From: Xanthoparmelia taractica
Taxonomy: Eukaryota; Ascomycota; Lecanoromycetes; Lecanorales; Parmeliaceae
Direction of reading: 5' to 3'
Assembly (NCBI GenBank): GCA_033085395.1
Contig: JANQBS010000174.1
Location: 1 to 64,000, forward strand
Length of the DNA stretch: 64,000 bases
Shown here: piece by piece, positions 44,935-56,047 of the stretch
Layout of the letters: each line of letters opens with the position of its first letter
Position numbering within the stretch: position 1 is the first letter of the stretch
Notes under the pieces: model-generated
What the model was told of the DNA's origin: nothing
What the model saw: the letters and a program-made list of their open reading frames with translations, nothing else
Databases searched by the model: none
Made by a program: the position numbers and the translations under genes

Positions 44935-46287
44935 TCAATACCGCCGATACCTCCGCTCATCAGACCGGCTTCGGTCTCGCCTTGAGGATGTATGCGGACT
45001 CCGTTCCCTGCGCGATGAGCCATGATGATGACTTTTATCCCTCGACCTTGAGCGCCGTCGTGAAGAGCTATAGCTACTCCGCTCACCCGACCGGCTCCGA
45101 TCCCTCCGTCTTCGCTCCTTGGACCTGCTTCTTTCCCGTCTAGACGAGCTGTGCCGGGACGAGCTGTGGCCGTTCTCCTCAATCAGCAACCTCTCTCTCC
45201 TCTCCTCCTTTCTCCTTCCATCGATAGCTAGATTCCTATCTCTCCGCTCTCTCCAATCCTCTTGCCCTTTCCCATTAAGCTCCAACTTCTTCTTGTTCTC
45301 CAATTCCTCCTCCGTCAGCATCTCCCCCGTTACCGAATTCTTCAATATAACAGGATTATACGTTAAATCCGTCTTCCGCTTCCCCTTCGCGCCCTTCCCC
45401 CACGCTCCGAGTTCCTCGTCGCCAATACCATTAGGCACCTCTTTCGCACCGATACCCAAAAAGGCCGGCCGTCTCTCCACGATGCGGGGTTTGTCGTTCG
45501 TAGCACCCTGTGTCCTCCGTTTGCCGACTGGGTCTCCGTCTTTCCAGCCAGACATGCCGCGCATCATGGCGGCACCGAATCCTTCGACAGGGACGGCGGC
45601 GTACTCGTCTAGTGTGGAGACGTCGGGCCGTGATGCGACGTCGGCCTTGAAACGGTCTTCTTCATTTGCGTAGTCCTCGAAGGCGGAGTCCTCTAGCTTG
45701 TAGTCATCCCTGTTGCCTTCGGAGATGGGGATGACGAGATTTGACTTCTTCTCTCCACCCAGCAAGGCTTCCATTGCCTCTTCGTCCTCCGTCTTGGGAG
45801 CTCTGGCAGCTTGTGCTGGGGCTCGCTGAGAGGGTTGCCCTTCAGCCATTGTGGTGTCGCCATCCTGGTCTTTCTGCGCAAAGGATATACCTGACTGTCT
45901 CGAGACCTCATCCCTTTCCACTTGAGCGGCTCTCGGCTCCACATATGTCCCTGATCGAGCGGCCTGTACGTCCGCTGGCAATAGATTTTTCCGCCTCTTC
46001 TTCCTGCTCTCTTCCCTCCAGTCACGGTTCTTCTCCGCCTGTATAACCAGTAGTGCCTTCTCTTCTTTCCTTCCATTAGTGACAACAGCACCGGATTGAT
46101 CGAATCCGGACACTAGCTGGGCGGCAGGCTGCGCTTCATCCTCACCGTCCGAATGGTCTGCGAGAGCGGAATGGGGGCGTTTTCTGGGGGCCGGAATGGG
46201 AGGACCTTTTGGTTTTGGGGCCCCAAATGAGATGGATATTGGCTTTGGAGGTCGGGGGGAGGAGGAGGGAGGATTTGCGGCGGGCAT
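44935..46287 (-). CDS. SPP2: Pre-mRNA splicing factor Spp2 (GPKOW-like, G-patch)
   Basis: Cofactor that recruits and activates the DEAH helicase Prp2 before the first splicing step. Single-exon ORF of 450 aa. The N-terminus is Pro-rich with SISFGAPKPKGPP, typical of the family. The Spp2 G-patch-like motif lies near residues 235-256 as PVEGFGAAMMRGMSGWKDG, followed by a basic segment, RPAFLGIGAK, and the conserved YNPVILKNSVTGEMLTEEEL. The last ~90 residues are a long Arg/Ser repeat (RRERSRSKERRRRDRSRS-like), an RS domain expected to be phosphorylated and to mediate spliceosome contacts. Translation ends RRYRRY. The gene is convergent with the hypothetical membrane protein (155 bp between stops). 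Confidence 0.93.
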   Translation of the reverse strand: MPAANPPSSSPRPPKPISISFGAPKPKGPPIPAPRKRPHSALADHSDGEDEAQPAAQLVSGFDQSGAVVTNGRKEEKALLVIQAEKNRDWREESRKKRRKNLLPADVQAARSGTYVEPRAAQVERDEVSRQSGISFAQKDQDGDTTMAEGQPSQRAPAQAARAPKTEDEEAMEALLGGEKKSNLVIPISEGNRDDYKLEDSAFEDYANEEDRFKADVASRPDVSTLDEYAAVPVEGFGAAMMRGMSGWKDGDPVGKRRTQGATNDKPRIVERRPAFLGIGAKEVPNGIGDEELGAWGKGAKGKRKTDLTYNPVILKNSVTGEMLTEEELENKKKLELNGKGQEDWRERRDRNLAIDGRRKEERRERLLIEENGHSSSRHSSSRRERSRSKERRRRDRSRSGERSSYSSSRRRSRSRDKSHHHGSSRRERSPHTSSRRDRSRSDERRYRRY

Positions 46288-47197
46288 AATGAGTAGTAGA
46301 AGTGAAGCTTGTCGACGAATTTGTTAGACTCTCTATACTCAGTCATAGCCCAATTCAACGCCAAGCTATAAGGCTGAAGATGATATAGTGCTAACCCGAT
46401 CGAGATGAAGTCTTGGCGAAACCATGCTTCTCACAACCTGCATACCTTATCCCTCCTTGGCCCCGCGGGCATTCTACTTCTTAGGACAGGACCACCTTCT
46501 CATCTCATTCAGCTGCTCGTTCATTGTTGTTGTGTCTATGTAGCTGTGGCCGACAGCGACCACAAGATCTGTGTAACGCTAGGAACTTTGACTCTAGGAA
46601 CTTGAATTTTGGGCCTAAGTAAATGAACAGCCGAGCAAGCACTTCTCCCACAAAGCCAAATCCATGGGCCTAGTTTCTCATATTAAATGCTGTACGAGTT
46701 GAGAGTGGAGATTGCTGCTAAGGCCACCACAACTTAGATATCTTGAGGCAGAAAGGCTTCAGGGCTCCCCAATCACACCCCCACCTCTCACCCCCTTTTC
46801 CCCTAGTCCATCTACCAAAACCCCCCACCTTATCGCTCACAGCCTTCCCTCCGTAACACATCCAGCCCAGACCCTAGAAAATGAGATGTTTGAATTTCAA
46901 GACAGAAGCTGCTTTGGCGTCGAGGTTCGCAAGGTGGCCTAATCCTGAGCCACTGCGGCGCAAGGTCAACGGTTATTGCCCCGCCAGAGAGTTGCTGAGA
47001 CCCGCAATCACAGAGCCCCATGTCAAATCAACACAAGCCTGAAGGACATGCAACTTGTTCAAAACTGCAAGAAATGCCTTGCGAAATAAAAATGCCCATG
47101 TTGGCAAAAGAGAGGCCTAGATGGAAAGATAATCGACCGTCTTGCTTGGTTCCGATATGTATGTTCCCTCGCAGATAGACGCTCAAACATTGAAATA
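46288..47197. other. Intergenic between SPP2 and FAD oxidase
   Basis: Contains the SPP2 promoter and the FAD oxidase 3' flank. It also contains one copy of a second diverged repeat (46554-46640). No gene seen. Confidence 0.5.
46554..46640. repeat. Second dispersed repeat, copy A
   Basis: Aligns with 57453-57541: AGCGAC(C/T)AC, ATCTGT(G)TAA(C/T)GCTAGGA, TTTGAC, TAAGTA and an identical 14-bp block AACAGCCGAGCAAG, with small gaps. Same orientation. Confidence 0.5.
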
Positions 47198-49158
47198 CTA
47201 TTTGGATGAGGTAAAGAGCTTGTACCCGCCGGGCACCCCTTTCTGAAACAAGCCCTCCGGGTCATACTTCCTACTAATTGCCTGTAACTTGGCCTTGTTC
47301 TCCGATCCGTAACTCGCGATTGGATCTTGGAAGGCACCTGCATAATTCAGGTAGATCCAGCGATTGGTAAGATTTGTCTGGCGTGCTTGCTCGTCTATCT
47401 GTGTAAACACTTGGTTCGCTGCCTCATTGATACGATCATCGAGAGGGTTGGACCACTGCGCTGAAACGAGCATGAGGACAAGAGGATTCCTAGATTTCTC
47501 AAGACCAAGAGGATTACCACCCGTGGTGAGCGATCTGTTGGTGATGGACGTGGGCAGGGCCTGGAACACGAGCGTGTATGCAATGCCTTCGGCGGTGGCA
47601 ATTCCGGAAAGAGAGGCATTGAAAACGTCAACCGCGGTATTGAGGAGGTCTACATTGTTTTTGTATGTCCTTGTAACATACAGTTGACTTGGAGAAAGAA
47701 AAGTTAGCGGTTTGATTTTAAGGATCTCGACTAAGGATAGGAAGTTAAATGGTTGGTCATAATTGCCGAGCAGAATTTCGTACCGTTGACCTGAAGGTTG
47801 GAATCGCCCCTCATTCGTTACAATGGTGCTCAGATTGACTATCGCCATAGTGTTCAATATTTGTGGTTGAATATTGGTTAAGGGGGCGAAGGTCTTCGGG
47901 TATGCTTCCGGCTTTGTATATACTATCGTGTTGGTAACAACAAGTCCGCCCGCTGCCACACTGTACCCGTAACTGTTTATTAGAGATGCGTACTCATCAT
48001 ATTCGGATGCCGCGTTGATGGAATAAAAGGCTTGAATTTGTTCTTTTCGCGTGTTGATAGGGTTGAAAATATTGCCACCCCAGACGTCCCCTTGCGGGAA
48101 GACTCTAAAGTCAAAGCGGGTTGATGGAATTTGATGACGGCTTTATTGTTATTCTATGGAGTTGAGTGCTACTTATGGTCCATGCCAAGCCATAATAGGG
48201 CTGAGATGCTGAATTCCAACACGGGTCACCACACCGAAATTGTTGGAACCACCTTTGAGCGCGAACCATAGGTCTTGGTTGAAGCTACTGTTAGCATTGA
48301 CAATACGACCGCTGGCCAAAACGACTTCGAAGTTTTCAACGTTGTCACATACGAAGCCAAACCGGGGCGCGAAGTAGGACATTCCTCCTGTTTGAAAGTT
48401 GAAGGGTCAACATCAAATGTTCAAGATTCTGATTATCGCATAATAAAAATTCTCCGTGGTGGAATATATAACGAGATAGTCTTACCACCGGTCATAAGAC
48501 CCGCGACCCCAATATCTGAGATTCTTCCTCCAGTGAGTGAAAGGCCTAGAGGGTCTAATTGAGAGTAGACATCTATCCATCTATTTCCCGGTCCGGCTGA
48601 GACGATAGTGTGGTTTGGATTGATGGATACTGTGTTCATTGCACTTAGATCGATAGTCACGCCATTGTTGATATTCGCACTGCCTGCCCAGGGCGTATGG
48701 CCACCACCGCGAATTGCAAACTGACACCGAGGCTGGCCACCATACAATAAGAGCTTGGAGCTAAGGACACGTATTGATGCAGCTACATCTTTGTTGCTTT
48801 TTGGACTGACAACGCAGCTTGGCTCCACTTGCTCCTCTTGTTGAGACCAGTATGAGTTGAGCGATGCATTGTATGCATCAGTCCCGGGGTAGGAGACTTT
48901 ATCACCGAGCACTAGTTGGAGCGAATTGCACTGATAGGGGAGATTTTGTTAATGACACCAACATAGGAGCAAGACTTGAACCACGAAAGCCTACGAGAGA
49001 TATTTTGTGTAGAAGAAAGAGAGAGGTACGGATGGGTTACTAACACAGGTAGCGCCCCTGGAGTTGAAAGTCGTTAAAAAGGGGTTAGGGCTGGTATAGG
49101 ATATAGTGGTTGGCAGACAATGCAATATGAGTACCAAAGTTCGAGTTCCTATGGCCAT
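47198..49158 (-). pseudogene. Secreted FAD-linked oxidase (berberine-bridge type), disrupted
   Basis: The family oxidises sugars, alcohols or secondary metabolites using covalent FAD. Exon 1 (49158-49045) starts MAIGTRTLVLILHC, a signal peptide. Exon 2 (48930-48486) carries the FAD-binding PCMH domain with IRGGGHTPWAGSANINNGVT (flavin-attaching His) and LTGGRISDIGVAGLMTGG. Exon 3 (48387-47198) continues GGMSYFAPRFGFVCDNVENF, the substrate domain, and the BBE tail (YLNYAG ... KYDPEGLFQKGVPGGY). Introns are 114 and 98 nt. Exon 3 is interrupted at 48122-48221 by a 100-bp insertion with an in-frame TAA 17 codons after the junction. Both flanks align to the family without a gap if the insertion and one target copy are ignored. 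No canonical splice pair would remove it in frame. Confidence 0.85.
48122..48221. mobile_element. 100-bp TG..CA insertion with 5-bp target duplication
   Basis: Bounded by CGGGT at 48117-48121 and again at 48222-48226. The ends are inverted: TGATGGAATT at the left and the complement of TGTTGGAATT at the right (9 of 10). TG..CA termini with a 5-bp duplication are the hallmark of an LTR-retrotransposon end, so this may be a tiny solo LTR; a very small DNA element is the alternative. It has no coding capacity. Confidence 0.7.
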
Positions 49159-49768
49159 GATGAGATTAGCCAAGCCGAGGATGAATTGAGAGTGGGCCGG
49201 GCTGGGGATGTTTTGAAGATGAGCGGATCGGGGCTTCTGAAAGCAGGTCGTCCCATAAACTTATAGAAGTCGCAGACGTGACCAAATACGCTTACACCGC
49301 ATTCAGCCCCCGTGCTTGCACTCGCACTCTTAGTTGAACTTGCGGCTTGTAGGCGTGCCCTATACCCTGTTGCGGTTGCTCTGCGGGAAATTATTCATCA
49401 TCAAATAGCCGAATGTTACACGCCACTGTCATAATGAAGTAGACCACGGATTTAGCCCGCGGTTAGCGACCTTGCAGGCTACTTATGTGGTTCAACTTGC
49501 AACTCCCCAATTCAAGGTCCAAATGCACTGATCTAGTACTGTCGGCTGAGAAAATCTGGAGCTGCGGAATCAAAGGTAGCGAGCACTGGATCTCTGCTCG
49601 TTAGGTAGGTGATCTGGGCATATAGAGCACTATAAAACATGAGCCATCGTCTGCTTAACTTACCTGTCGAGTTCTCAGCCTGATGAATGCGAAGGGATAT
49701 AGAACTTACCGAATGCGCAAAACTGCATCCTCGTAACAGTATGGCGTGCCAGATGTCAAAGCGTCTGG
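49159..49768. other. Intergenic between FAD oxidase and P450
   Basis: Upstream region of the oxidase and downstream region of the P450. Out-of-frame remnants of the P450 C-terminus (LTRRFDIW in another frame, about 49740-49765) lie at the right edge. Otherwise nothing recognised. Confidence 0.5.
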
Positions 49769-51468
49769 TCAGAGTCCCTGCGACCTTCTGGAAAGGCAGC
49801 AGGAGCTACTTGACTGGGAGGCGGGAAAACGACCTGGGCAGTAGGTGGCACCTCCTCCAAAAGGTCGGAAGCTGAGGCTGTTATTCAGCTTCCCGTCATT
49901 CAGAAAGCGATTGGGATTGAAGGCCTCGGCATCTTCTCCGAAGACGCCGCGGTCGAAGAGCATTTGTCGGTATGGGAGAAGGACCCGATTTCCTGGTCGC
50001 AATAGCTTACCGCCAATTCTAGCTTGGGTCTGGACGTCACGGACGGAGACCGACGAAGTGGCCAACCGCAAGACTTCATGATAGAGAGCCATGAGCCGCG
50101 GACAGTCGGCAAGCCTTGAAGCGAATAAGATAGTGTTGGTGGATGATTCGTACAGAGGAAGAATTTCGGTACGGATAGTCGAGAGAAGAGAAGGCGAATG
50201 AAGGAGGTACGCGAAAACCCAGAAGCAAAGCTTCCAGGCGTTGGCATTGATGCTGCGTGCAAATTAGAGCCTGTGGTAAGGCTTCAATGAGGCGGAGGCA
50301 CACATACACCCAATATATCATCATGAGATAGGCCGCAATATCTGGAGGCTTGACTTCGCGGGCCCTCAACTCGGCTTCCAGGGCTCGGACCAGCCAACAC
50401 TCGCCCGTTCTCTGATCTCTAGGCATCTCAAAGTACAGCGTCAGTGCATCTTGCGCCGCCTTTTTGGCTGCGATCATGTCATTACACCATGGCGGGGGGA
50501 TCTTGTAAGTAAGCTTCCAACTCTTGTCGTCAAATTCGAAGAAGTTTTCGAACAGTTTGGGCTCAATTTTCAATAAAGCCTTCCCAAAGAACGCAGTGGT
50601 TGCCCCTTCGAGTAGTGATTTGCGAGTCCACTCGAGTAGGGAGACGACTCGACTAGTTGGGGTCGAAGAGAGGATAATAGAGGAATGCATAGAATCCCAG
50701 CTCACCAAGTCATGAATTCTTGCGAGGAAAACTTCCTGAAGGTCGTCTAGTTGCTTTCCGGGGTGAAGCTGCACTCTTATCATCTGCTCTGCTAGATGAG
50801 CGAGTGCTTTCTGCGAAGGATTCGGCTCGAGCATGAATTGCTTTAGTGATTTCTCTGGTGGGCTTTCAAACATCTTGTCAACAGCGGCAGGCGTGGCGCC
50901 GAATGATTTCATCATATCCCTCATATACAGATCGAAAGTCAGTTGCGCAGTGTTGTTGTTCGTGGCCTGCACATCCTCAGCGGCAGTCATGACATATATC
51001 TTCTGACCAGCGAGAGTGATTGTGAATGGCTCTCGAGTGTTCTTAAAATACTTCCTGGGCTTTTCGTCAGTGCCTGAGATACGTCACCCTTTGGACTTGT
51101 TGTACACACCTTCCCGCAGTGAGGCAACCATCTGCATCACGGAAGAATGAAAGGGCGTGACCTTCGAACAGGAATTCAAGCGGCCATTGTGGAAAGAGGA
51201 AGCTTTCACTTACCTAAGACTGGATTGGATGTTAGCACATGTAGAGCGTCATGGCCATCTCGCCAGGCTTACAAGGGACCCAGTATGGGAGCTCCTTTGG
51301 CTCATCTGGCCGTAGAGCTGGTAGGACTGTAAATGCCCATATTCGCCAGAGCACCAAACAGATCGAAAGGATACATGGCGCCCACAAATATTGGAGATTC
51401 TTTTCGCTCAAACCCTTGACAACGAACACCGTTGTTTGTAGCCACTGCTCCAGAACACGACTCAGCAT
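49769..51468 (-). CDS. Cytochrome P450 (CYP7/CYP8-like), C-terminus broken
   Basis: Haem monooxygenase anchored in the ER. Exons: 51468-51273, 51219-51214 (6 nt), 51161-51110, 51054-50308 and 50252-49769; introns 52-55 nt. The N-terminal anchor (YLWAPCILSICLVLWRIWAF) leads into LPYWVP, the 6-nt exon supplies F-L, then G-HALSFFRDADG, then KYFKNTREPFTITLAGQKIY. Helix I reads YLMMIYWVINANAWK; the haem loop is FRPFGGGATYCPGRF with the Cys present. After GRF the frame leaves the family consensus and stops 20 residues later, while LTRRFDIW appears in another frame downstream. Predicted 494 aa lacks the last ~40 family residues. It could be a pseudogene with one frameshift, or mis-modelled at the end. 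Divergent from the P450 pseudogene at 52.2 kb. Confidence 0.75.
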
Positions 51469-52165
51469 CGTGTGTGAGACAGCTGCAGAGAAAAAATGAA
51501 AAATCCTGGGTACAACCCGACGGGTCACTGATTTATGGTAATCGCTTACCCATAAGACGGACCTTTGGACTGCGCCGATGAGCAATTTGAGACGTATATT
51601 ACACTCATCAATACCGTGACGCTTAGAGAGCCTCGTATTGAATTTCAACCTGCAAGTTACCTTCATCGAGACTCGCCGACTGACAAGGATGTGTGCCTCA
51701 GCTCAGCCTTTGTGTTCGATTGGCGTATGCTGCATGACGTGTGTCTGAGCTTCCTGCGTGTTCCACACCACACCAAACGGAGATGTTGCCTATTGAGGCG
51801 CTTGTTCCTTTGGAAGCCGGAGCGACTAGGAGGCTACGATCGACTGTTGAGCTCCACAAGGTATCTGCTACATTCGCTTCCTCCTGTTAGCCGCTAGCGA
51901 GCTTGAGAAGTAGGACCTACAGAGACACAGTTCCACACCCTTTCTTTCACGATTCGTCCTCTTCATTTATTGCCCCCCTACTTGTTTTTTAAAATGATAG
52001 AATCAGCGAAGCTGACTAGTTGAAGACATACAACAATGGTCCTAGTGTTACCAAGTTCCTTCTTACAGCTCAATATTGTGTACCTTTGATCAAGCTCGAG
52101 CTGTCCTATGGTCTAGCCGGGAACCACACGTTCGCAGCACTCATCGTGCATCGTCGTTGGGGAAC
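51469..52165. promoter_or_regulatory. Shared upstream region of two divergent P450 genes
   Basis: About 700 bp between the two start codons. A + strand frame at 51565-51897 has no family match. No regulator site was recognised. Confidence 0.45.
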
Positions 52166-54292
52166 ATGACCACCGACATGTTTCCTTTCGACAAGTGGCG
52201 CGTGCTGTTGGCATCCTTCTTGCTTTACAAACTCCAAGGCATCTTTGTAACCCATTGGCTCCGCCGTCCGGTACGTTGAGGAAATACGTTCATGCCGTTA
52301 CAAAAGCTCTAATGAGCGCTAGTAGCAGAAGATCGTGGTAGCTGGAGCACCCACGTTCATCGGCCAATGGCTTTCGGGCCTTTGGAGCGTCGTTGGTACT
52401 GCTGGAATGGTGAAACAAGCCTATGCAAAGGTCTCTCATTCAATCTCAGTCGCAAAGTCTTATCTGACATTGGCGCCCCTAGTCCGGTGGTAAAGCGTTT
52501 GCGGTTCCAACCTTTGCCAATTATAGTGTCTATGTCTCAGAATCTAGGGACATCACCGACCTTGGCAATGCGTCTCCGAAAGATCTTTCATTCAACAGCG
52601 CTTTGGACGATGTGAGTGATATATCTCGCTCAACTCAAAAGGTTCGTGGACAAACAGTTGACCGTTGCTACTCCCTGCAGATGCTGTTTCCACATTACAC
52701 CCTCCATGGCTGGAAATACGACATCAAAGATCCTTACAATTCCGCTTTTGTCCTTGCCATGAAAGCCCGTCTCAGGAATAGTCTTCCCGCCATGCAAGCT
52801 AGATTGCAAGGAGTGCTTGAGGACTCATTTCGACGATTAATGCGTGGGAAAACAGATCCTGACGGCATGTCGCTTTTCTCCTTTAAAGCTCATATGTTAG
52901 CTGACAGCTGCAGGTTGGATCAATCTTTCAGTATCCACATTAGGATACACGGTGGCGGGGGATATGAATACAGCTACTATATTGGGTGGTGAATTATGTG
53001 GGTCAAGCAGTCTATTTAAATAAGACCTCGAGTAGCTCTGACCATTCAAAGCAAATAATCCATCCACTGTTCGTGCAGCGATGCAATACTCGCGCGACGC
53101 CGCTATCACAACAGAGATACTGAAATACGTCCCTGCTGTACTTCGACCGTAAGTAGTGTGGCTGTTTGATTGAGAGGATGCGTTTGACTTTGAGCAGCAT
53201 TGTTGGTCGTCTGACCATGCACTGGAGTGGGGCAGAGAGAAGACTCTTCAGGCGCATAATCCCAATAGTGCAAGAACGGCTCAGGGACGTCAATAATGGC
53301 TGCGAGAAACCAGTAAGCACATCACACTGGTCTGTTAAAGGCCCCCTTGATCTTGACACATATCAGCTCGATTGCATTCAGTTCATGATCGACAGTTCTA
53401 AGAAAATGTCTAAACCATCTGCATTGTACGTGTATCAACAAACGCTTGGGCTGTTGCTCGCTGGATCTCAGCAAGCACCGATGGCAAGTTCTCATTCACC
53501 CTTGGAAATAAAGGTGGGAGCGTATATTGAGCACGCTATAGATGATTACGTTCATGCTGTACAGCATGTGCAAGTACACCGATTACTTAGAACCTCTCCG
53601 CAAAGAAGCCGTGGAAGTTTCGGATGAGGGACTATACGGGTCAAACCCGGAAGACACACCTTTCATGGACAGCTTCTTGAAAGAGTCGGCGCGTCTGAAC
53701 CCTCTACGGACTGGTGAGTGCTCCTTGATAATGAAATGCCCACGACAATGGTCTTGTCCCTTCCCTGACGGAAAGTATAGTCACCATGGATAGGAAAATG
53801 ATCAGTCCGAATGTAAGGCTCCAAGATGGCACACACGTTCCACAGGGGAATGTCATGATCGTTGCTCAAGCTTCAGTGATGCGAGACCAAGCCTATTTCG
53901 TCAACCCGGATGAATTCGACCCCGCGCGTTTTCTCGCCACGGACAAGCACACTGTCAGATCAAAGACCAGATTAACGCACCCTAGTAATGAGTTCCTGTT
54001 CTGGGAAACGGCGAGCCGACCATGGTAAGTCACATTGACAATCCTTTCTCGCAAAGCTCCTGAACTCCATCCTGAAGCACACCTATATTAAACAAACACC
54101 AGTCCTGCCAGGTTCTACGTGTCCATGATTGCGAAGATGATGATGAGGTATCTTCTGTTACGGTATGAGTTCAAGCTGGTGGACGAGCATGCGGCTTCAA
54201 CCTTATGCTGGGGTACAAATCTGTTACCTCATCCGAAGCTTCGAATGCTCATTCGCGAGCGTACTGTATGGGTAAAGAGAGGGTCCGTATGA
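52166..54292 (+). pseudogene. Cytochrome P450 pseudogene (ent-kaurene oxidase/CYP68-like)
   Basis: ATG at 52166 opens MFPFDKWRVLLASFLLYKLQ. Family blocks follow in order but in several frames: FAVPTFANYSVYVSESRDIT; HGWKYDIKDPYNSAFVLAMK with LRNSLPAMQARL; LTMHWSGAERRLFRRIIPIV; QQTLGLLLAGSQQAP (helix I area); YLEPLRKEAVEVSDEGLYG with PFMDSFLKESARLNP (ExxR helix); DRKMISPNVRLQDGTHVPQG; FVNPDEFDPARF; and a C-terminal exon CPARFYVSMIAKMMMRYLLL. The haem loop reads FLFWETASRPW, where FWGNG..TCPARF is expected: a base is missing and another appears added at the loop. At least four frame changes are not explained by introns. Family role: oxidation of terpenoid-type substrates. Confidence 0.75.
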
Positions 54293-56047
54293 AATCTGAT
54301 TGTATAGATTGTCAGAATGATCAAGACCAGCCTAGATTCGATGTTAACCAGGGGTATAGTGATAGCAAAGACCAAGTCTACAGAGTCCTGTAGATTTGAC
54401 GAAGTTGCACACAAACCGTGAGGTAGCTGCGCAGTGGTACGAGTACCCTCCTGAGGTGGATTTGGGGCGGGGTATCGAGAACCCCACCTCAACTCGACAA
54501 GTGTGGTGTCCCAAGATACATTTCGTAATAGCCCTGTCATAGCAAGATCGGGCTGTCTATACTATGGTCTCCTAACGTACCTCCTTGGCACTAGCGATTT
54601 CCATTCGAGGAGGACGGCATGTGCAAATGCTTCAGACGCTAGAATATTTACCTTGAAAATCTGGATATTTTCCGATTGGTACCAATAAGTTCCCAGAGCC
54701 ACCTCAGGGATGGGACTTGCCGCCAGCGAAGCCTGCATGATATGCACCTGCAATTCCAATCGCAAGCACCTCGTGGGTGACACGGCTAAAAATAAAAGAC
54801 GTGTACCGTCTGCTTCCGTTTGCTTGCGTGACTACTAATGAGCCTTTTTGTGTCCATGCCCGCCCTCGTCAGAGTCCTAGAATTAGAAGGTTTGCGTGTC
54901 GAATTGGTCAAGCGGTCTGATTTCCTATTTTACTCGGGTAGTATCAGCTGGGGAAGGTGCATGGGGGTGTAGTGGCATTGATCACTACTGGGCCACGGGT
55001 TCTTTTGCCCCCCCCATTTGCGCACGAGCTGATCACGCTTGTACCACTGCTGCTTGATTATGATGCATTATCGGATGATCCTTTAGCATATCCCACGCCC
55101 CGGAAGTGGGCAGAACTGTCAGCCCTGCATTCAGAAGAGCTGAGGTGAGATGGTGAATTAGGAGCGTAATCCATACTTCCTTCCATATGTATGTGACACA
55201 CTGATGGTTTCGTCATCCGCTCCAATCGGAATGACTGGCTCGATCTGATGATCCTCAATCCAGAAGTAACGCAGTGCACATCCTTTACTCAGCCTTGGTA
55301 ATACCAGCAGAGTGTTAGGCCGTAAAATGAACAAATACATGACGCAGAGGTACAGATTTTGATCATACAGGCTGCGCGCCCGAAGCGGCCCCCTCTGTCG
55401 AACTCATCCGCGCAATCCGGAATAAGTTACCAGTTTTTTGTAAGAAGAGCCTAGACTGAGAGGGTTCAGGCCAAGATGGAACGAGAACCTAGCAGACACA
55501 TTTGAGCTCTCTCGGTAGCACTAGTGATCTCGACTCCCACACTGTACGAAAGATACCGTGTAACCTTAAGCTTCCCTTCAGACTGAAGAAGCGGGATCCT
55601 CAGCCTACAATAGAGACACAAGGGGGATCATTAGTACAAGCTCTTGCTTGAATTCCGTGCTTACTCTCCTATAGCACTGTGGCCACCTATTAGTCACGTC
55701 TTAAAACTATGATTTTGATGTATGCGATAGGCTAGATGTTGAATCCAACGATCATGATTGCAAGCCAGACTCTCAAGAAGCAGAACCACTCGCTTTGGTC
55801 GTTCGAACAGCGAAGGCAGGAGGTTCAATCGTGACGAATGAGTCTCTGAAGCAGCAAGATTATTCATTTGGTCCCCACCAAGCGTATACCTCAACATACA
55901 GCCAACTAAGCCTTCTCCACATCAACAAGGGTGACGGTTGAAGGCCTATATCGGTGGCCAGTGGAGTAGCAGATTTTCAAAATGCAGCTGACCCCGGTTT
56001 TAGCGTGAACACTCTGCATCTGAGAGTAGGCTGACCCAATATCCCAT
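54293..56047. other. Gene-free stretch after P450 pseudogene
   Basis: About 1.75 kb. A + strand frame at 54957-55148 and - strand frames at 55694-55897 are open but match nothing I know. No repeat or RNA gene was recognised. Confidence 0.5.

Noticed and set aside
48122..48221. The 100-bp block in the FAD oxidase as an ordinary intron
   Set aside because: No AG acceptor lies at its 3' edge; donor/acceptor combinations using GTGTTG, GTTGGA and TTTAG break the frame; target duplication and inverted ends favour insertion.
51565..51897. 110-codon + strand frame between the two P450 genes
   Set aside because: Lies in the shared upstream region; Arg/Leu/Cys-rich without domain features.
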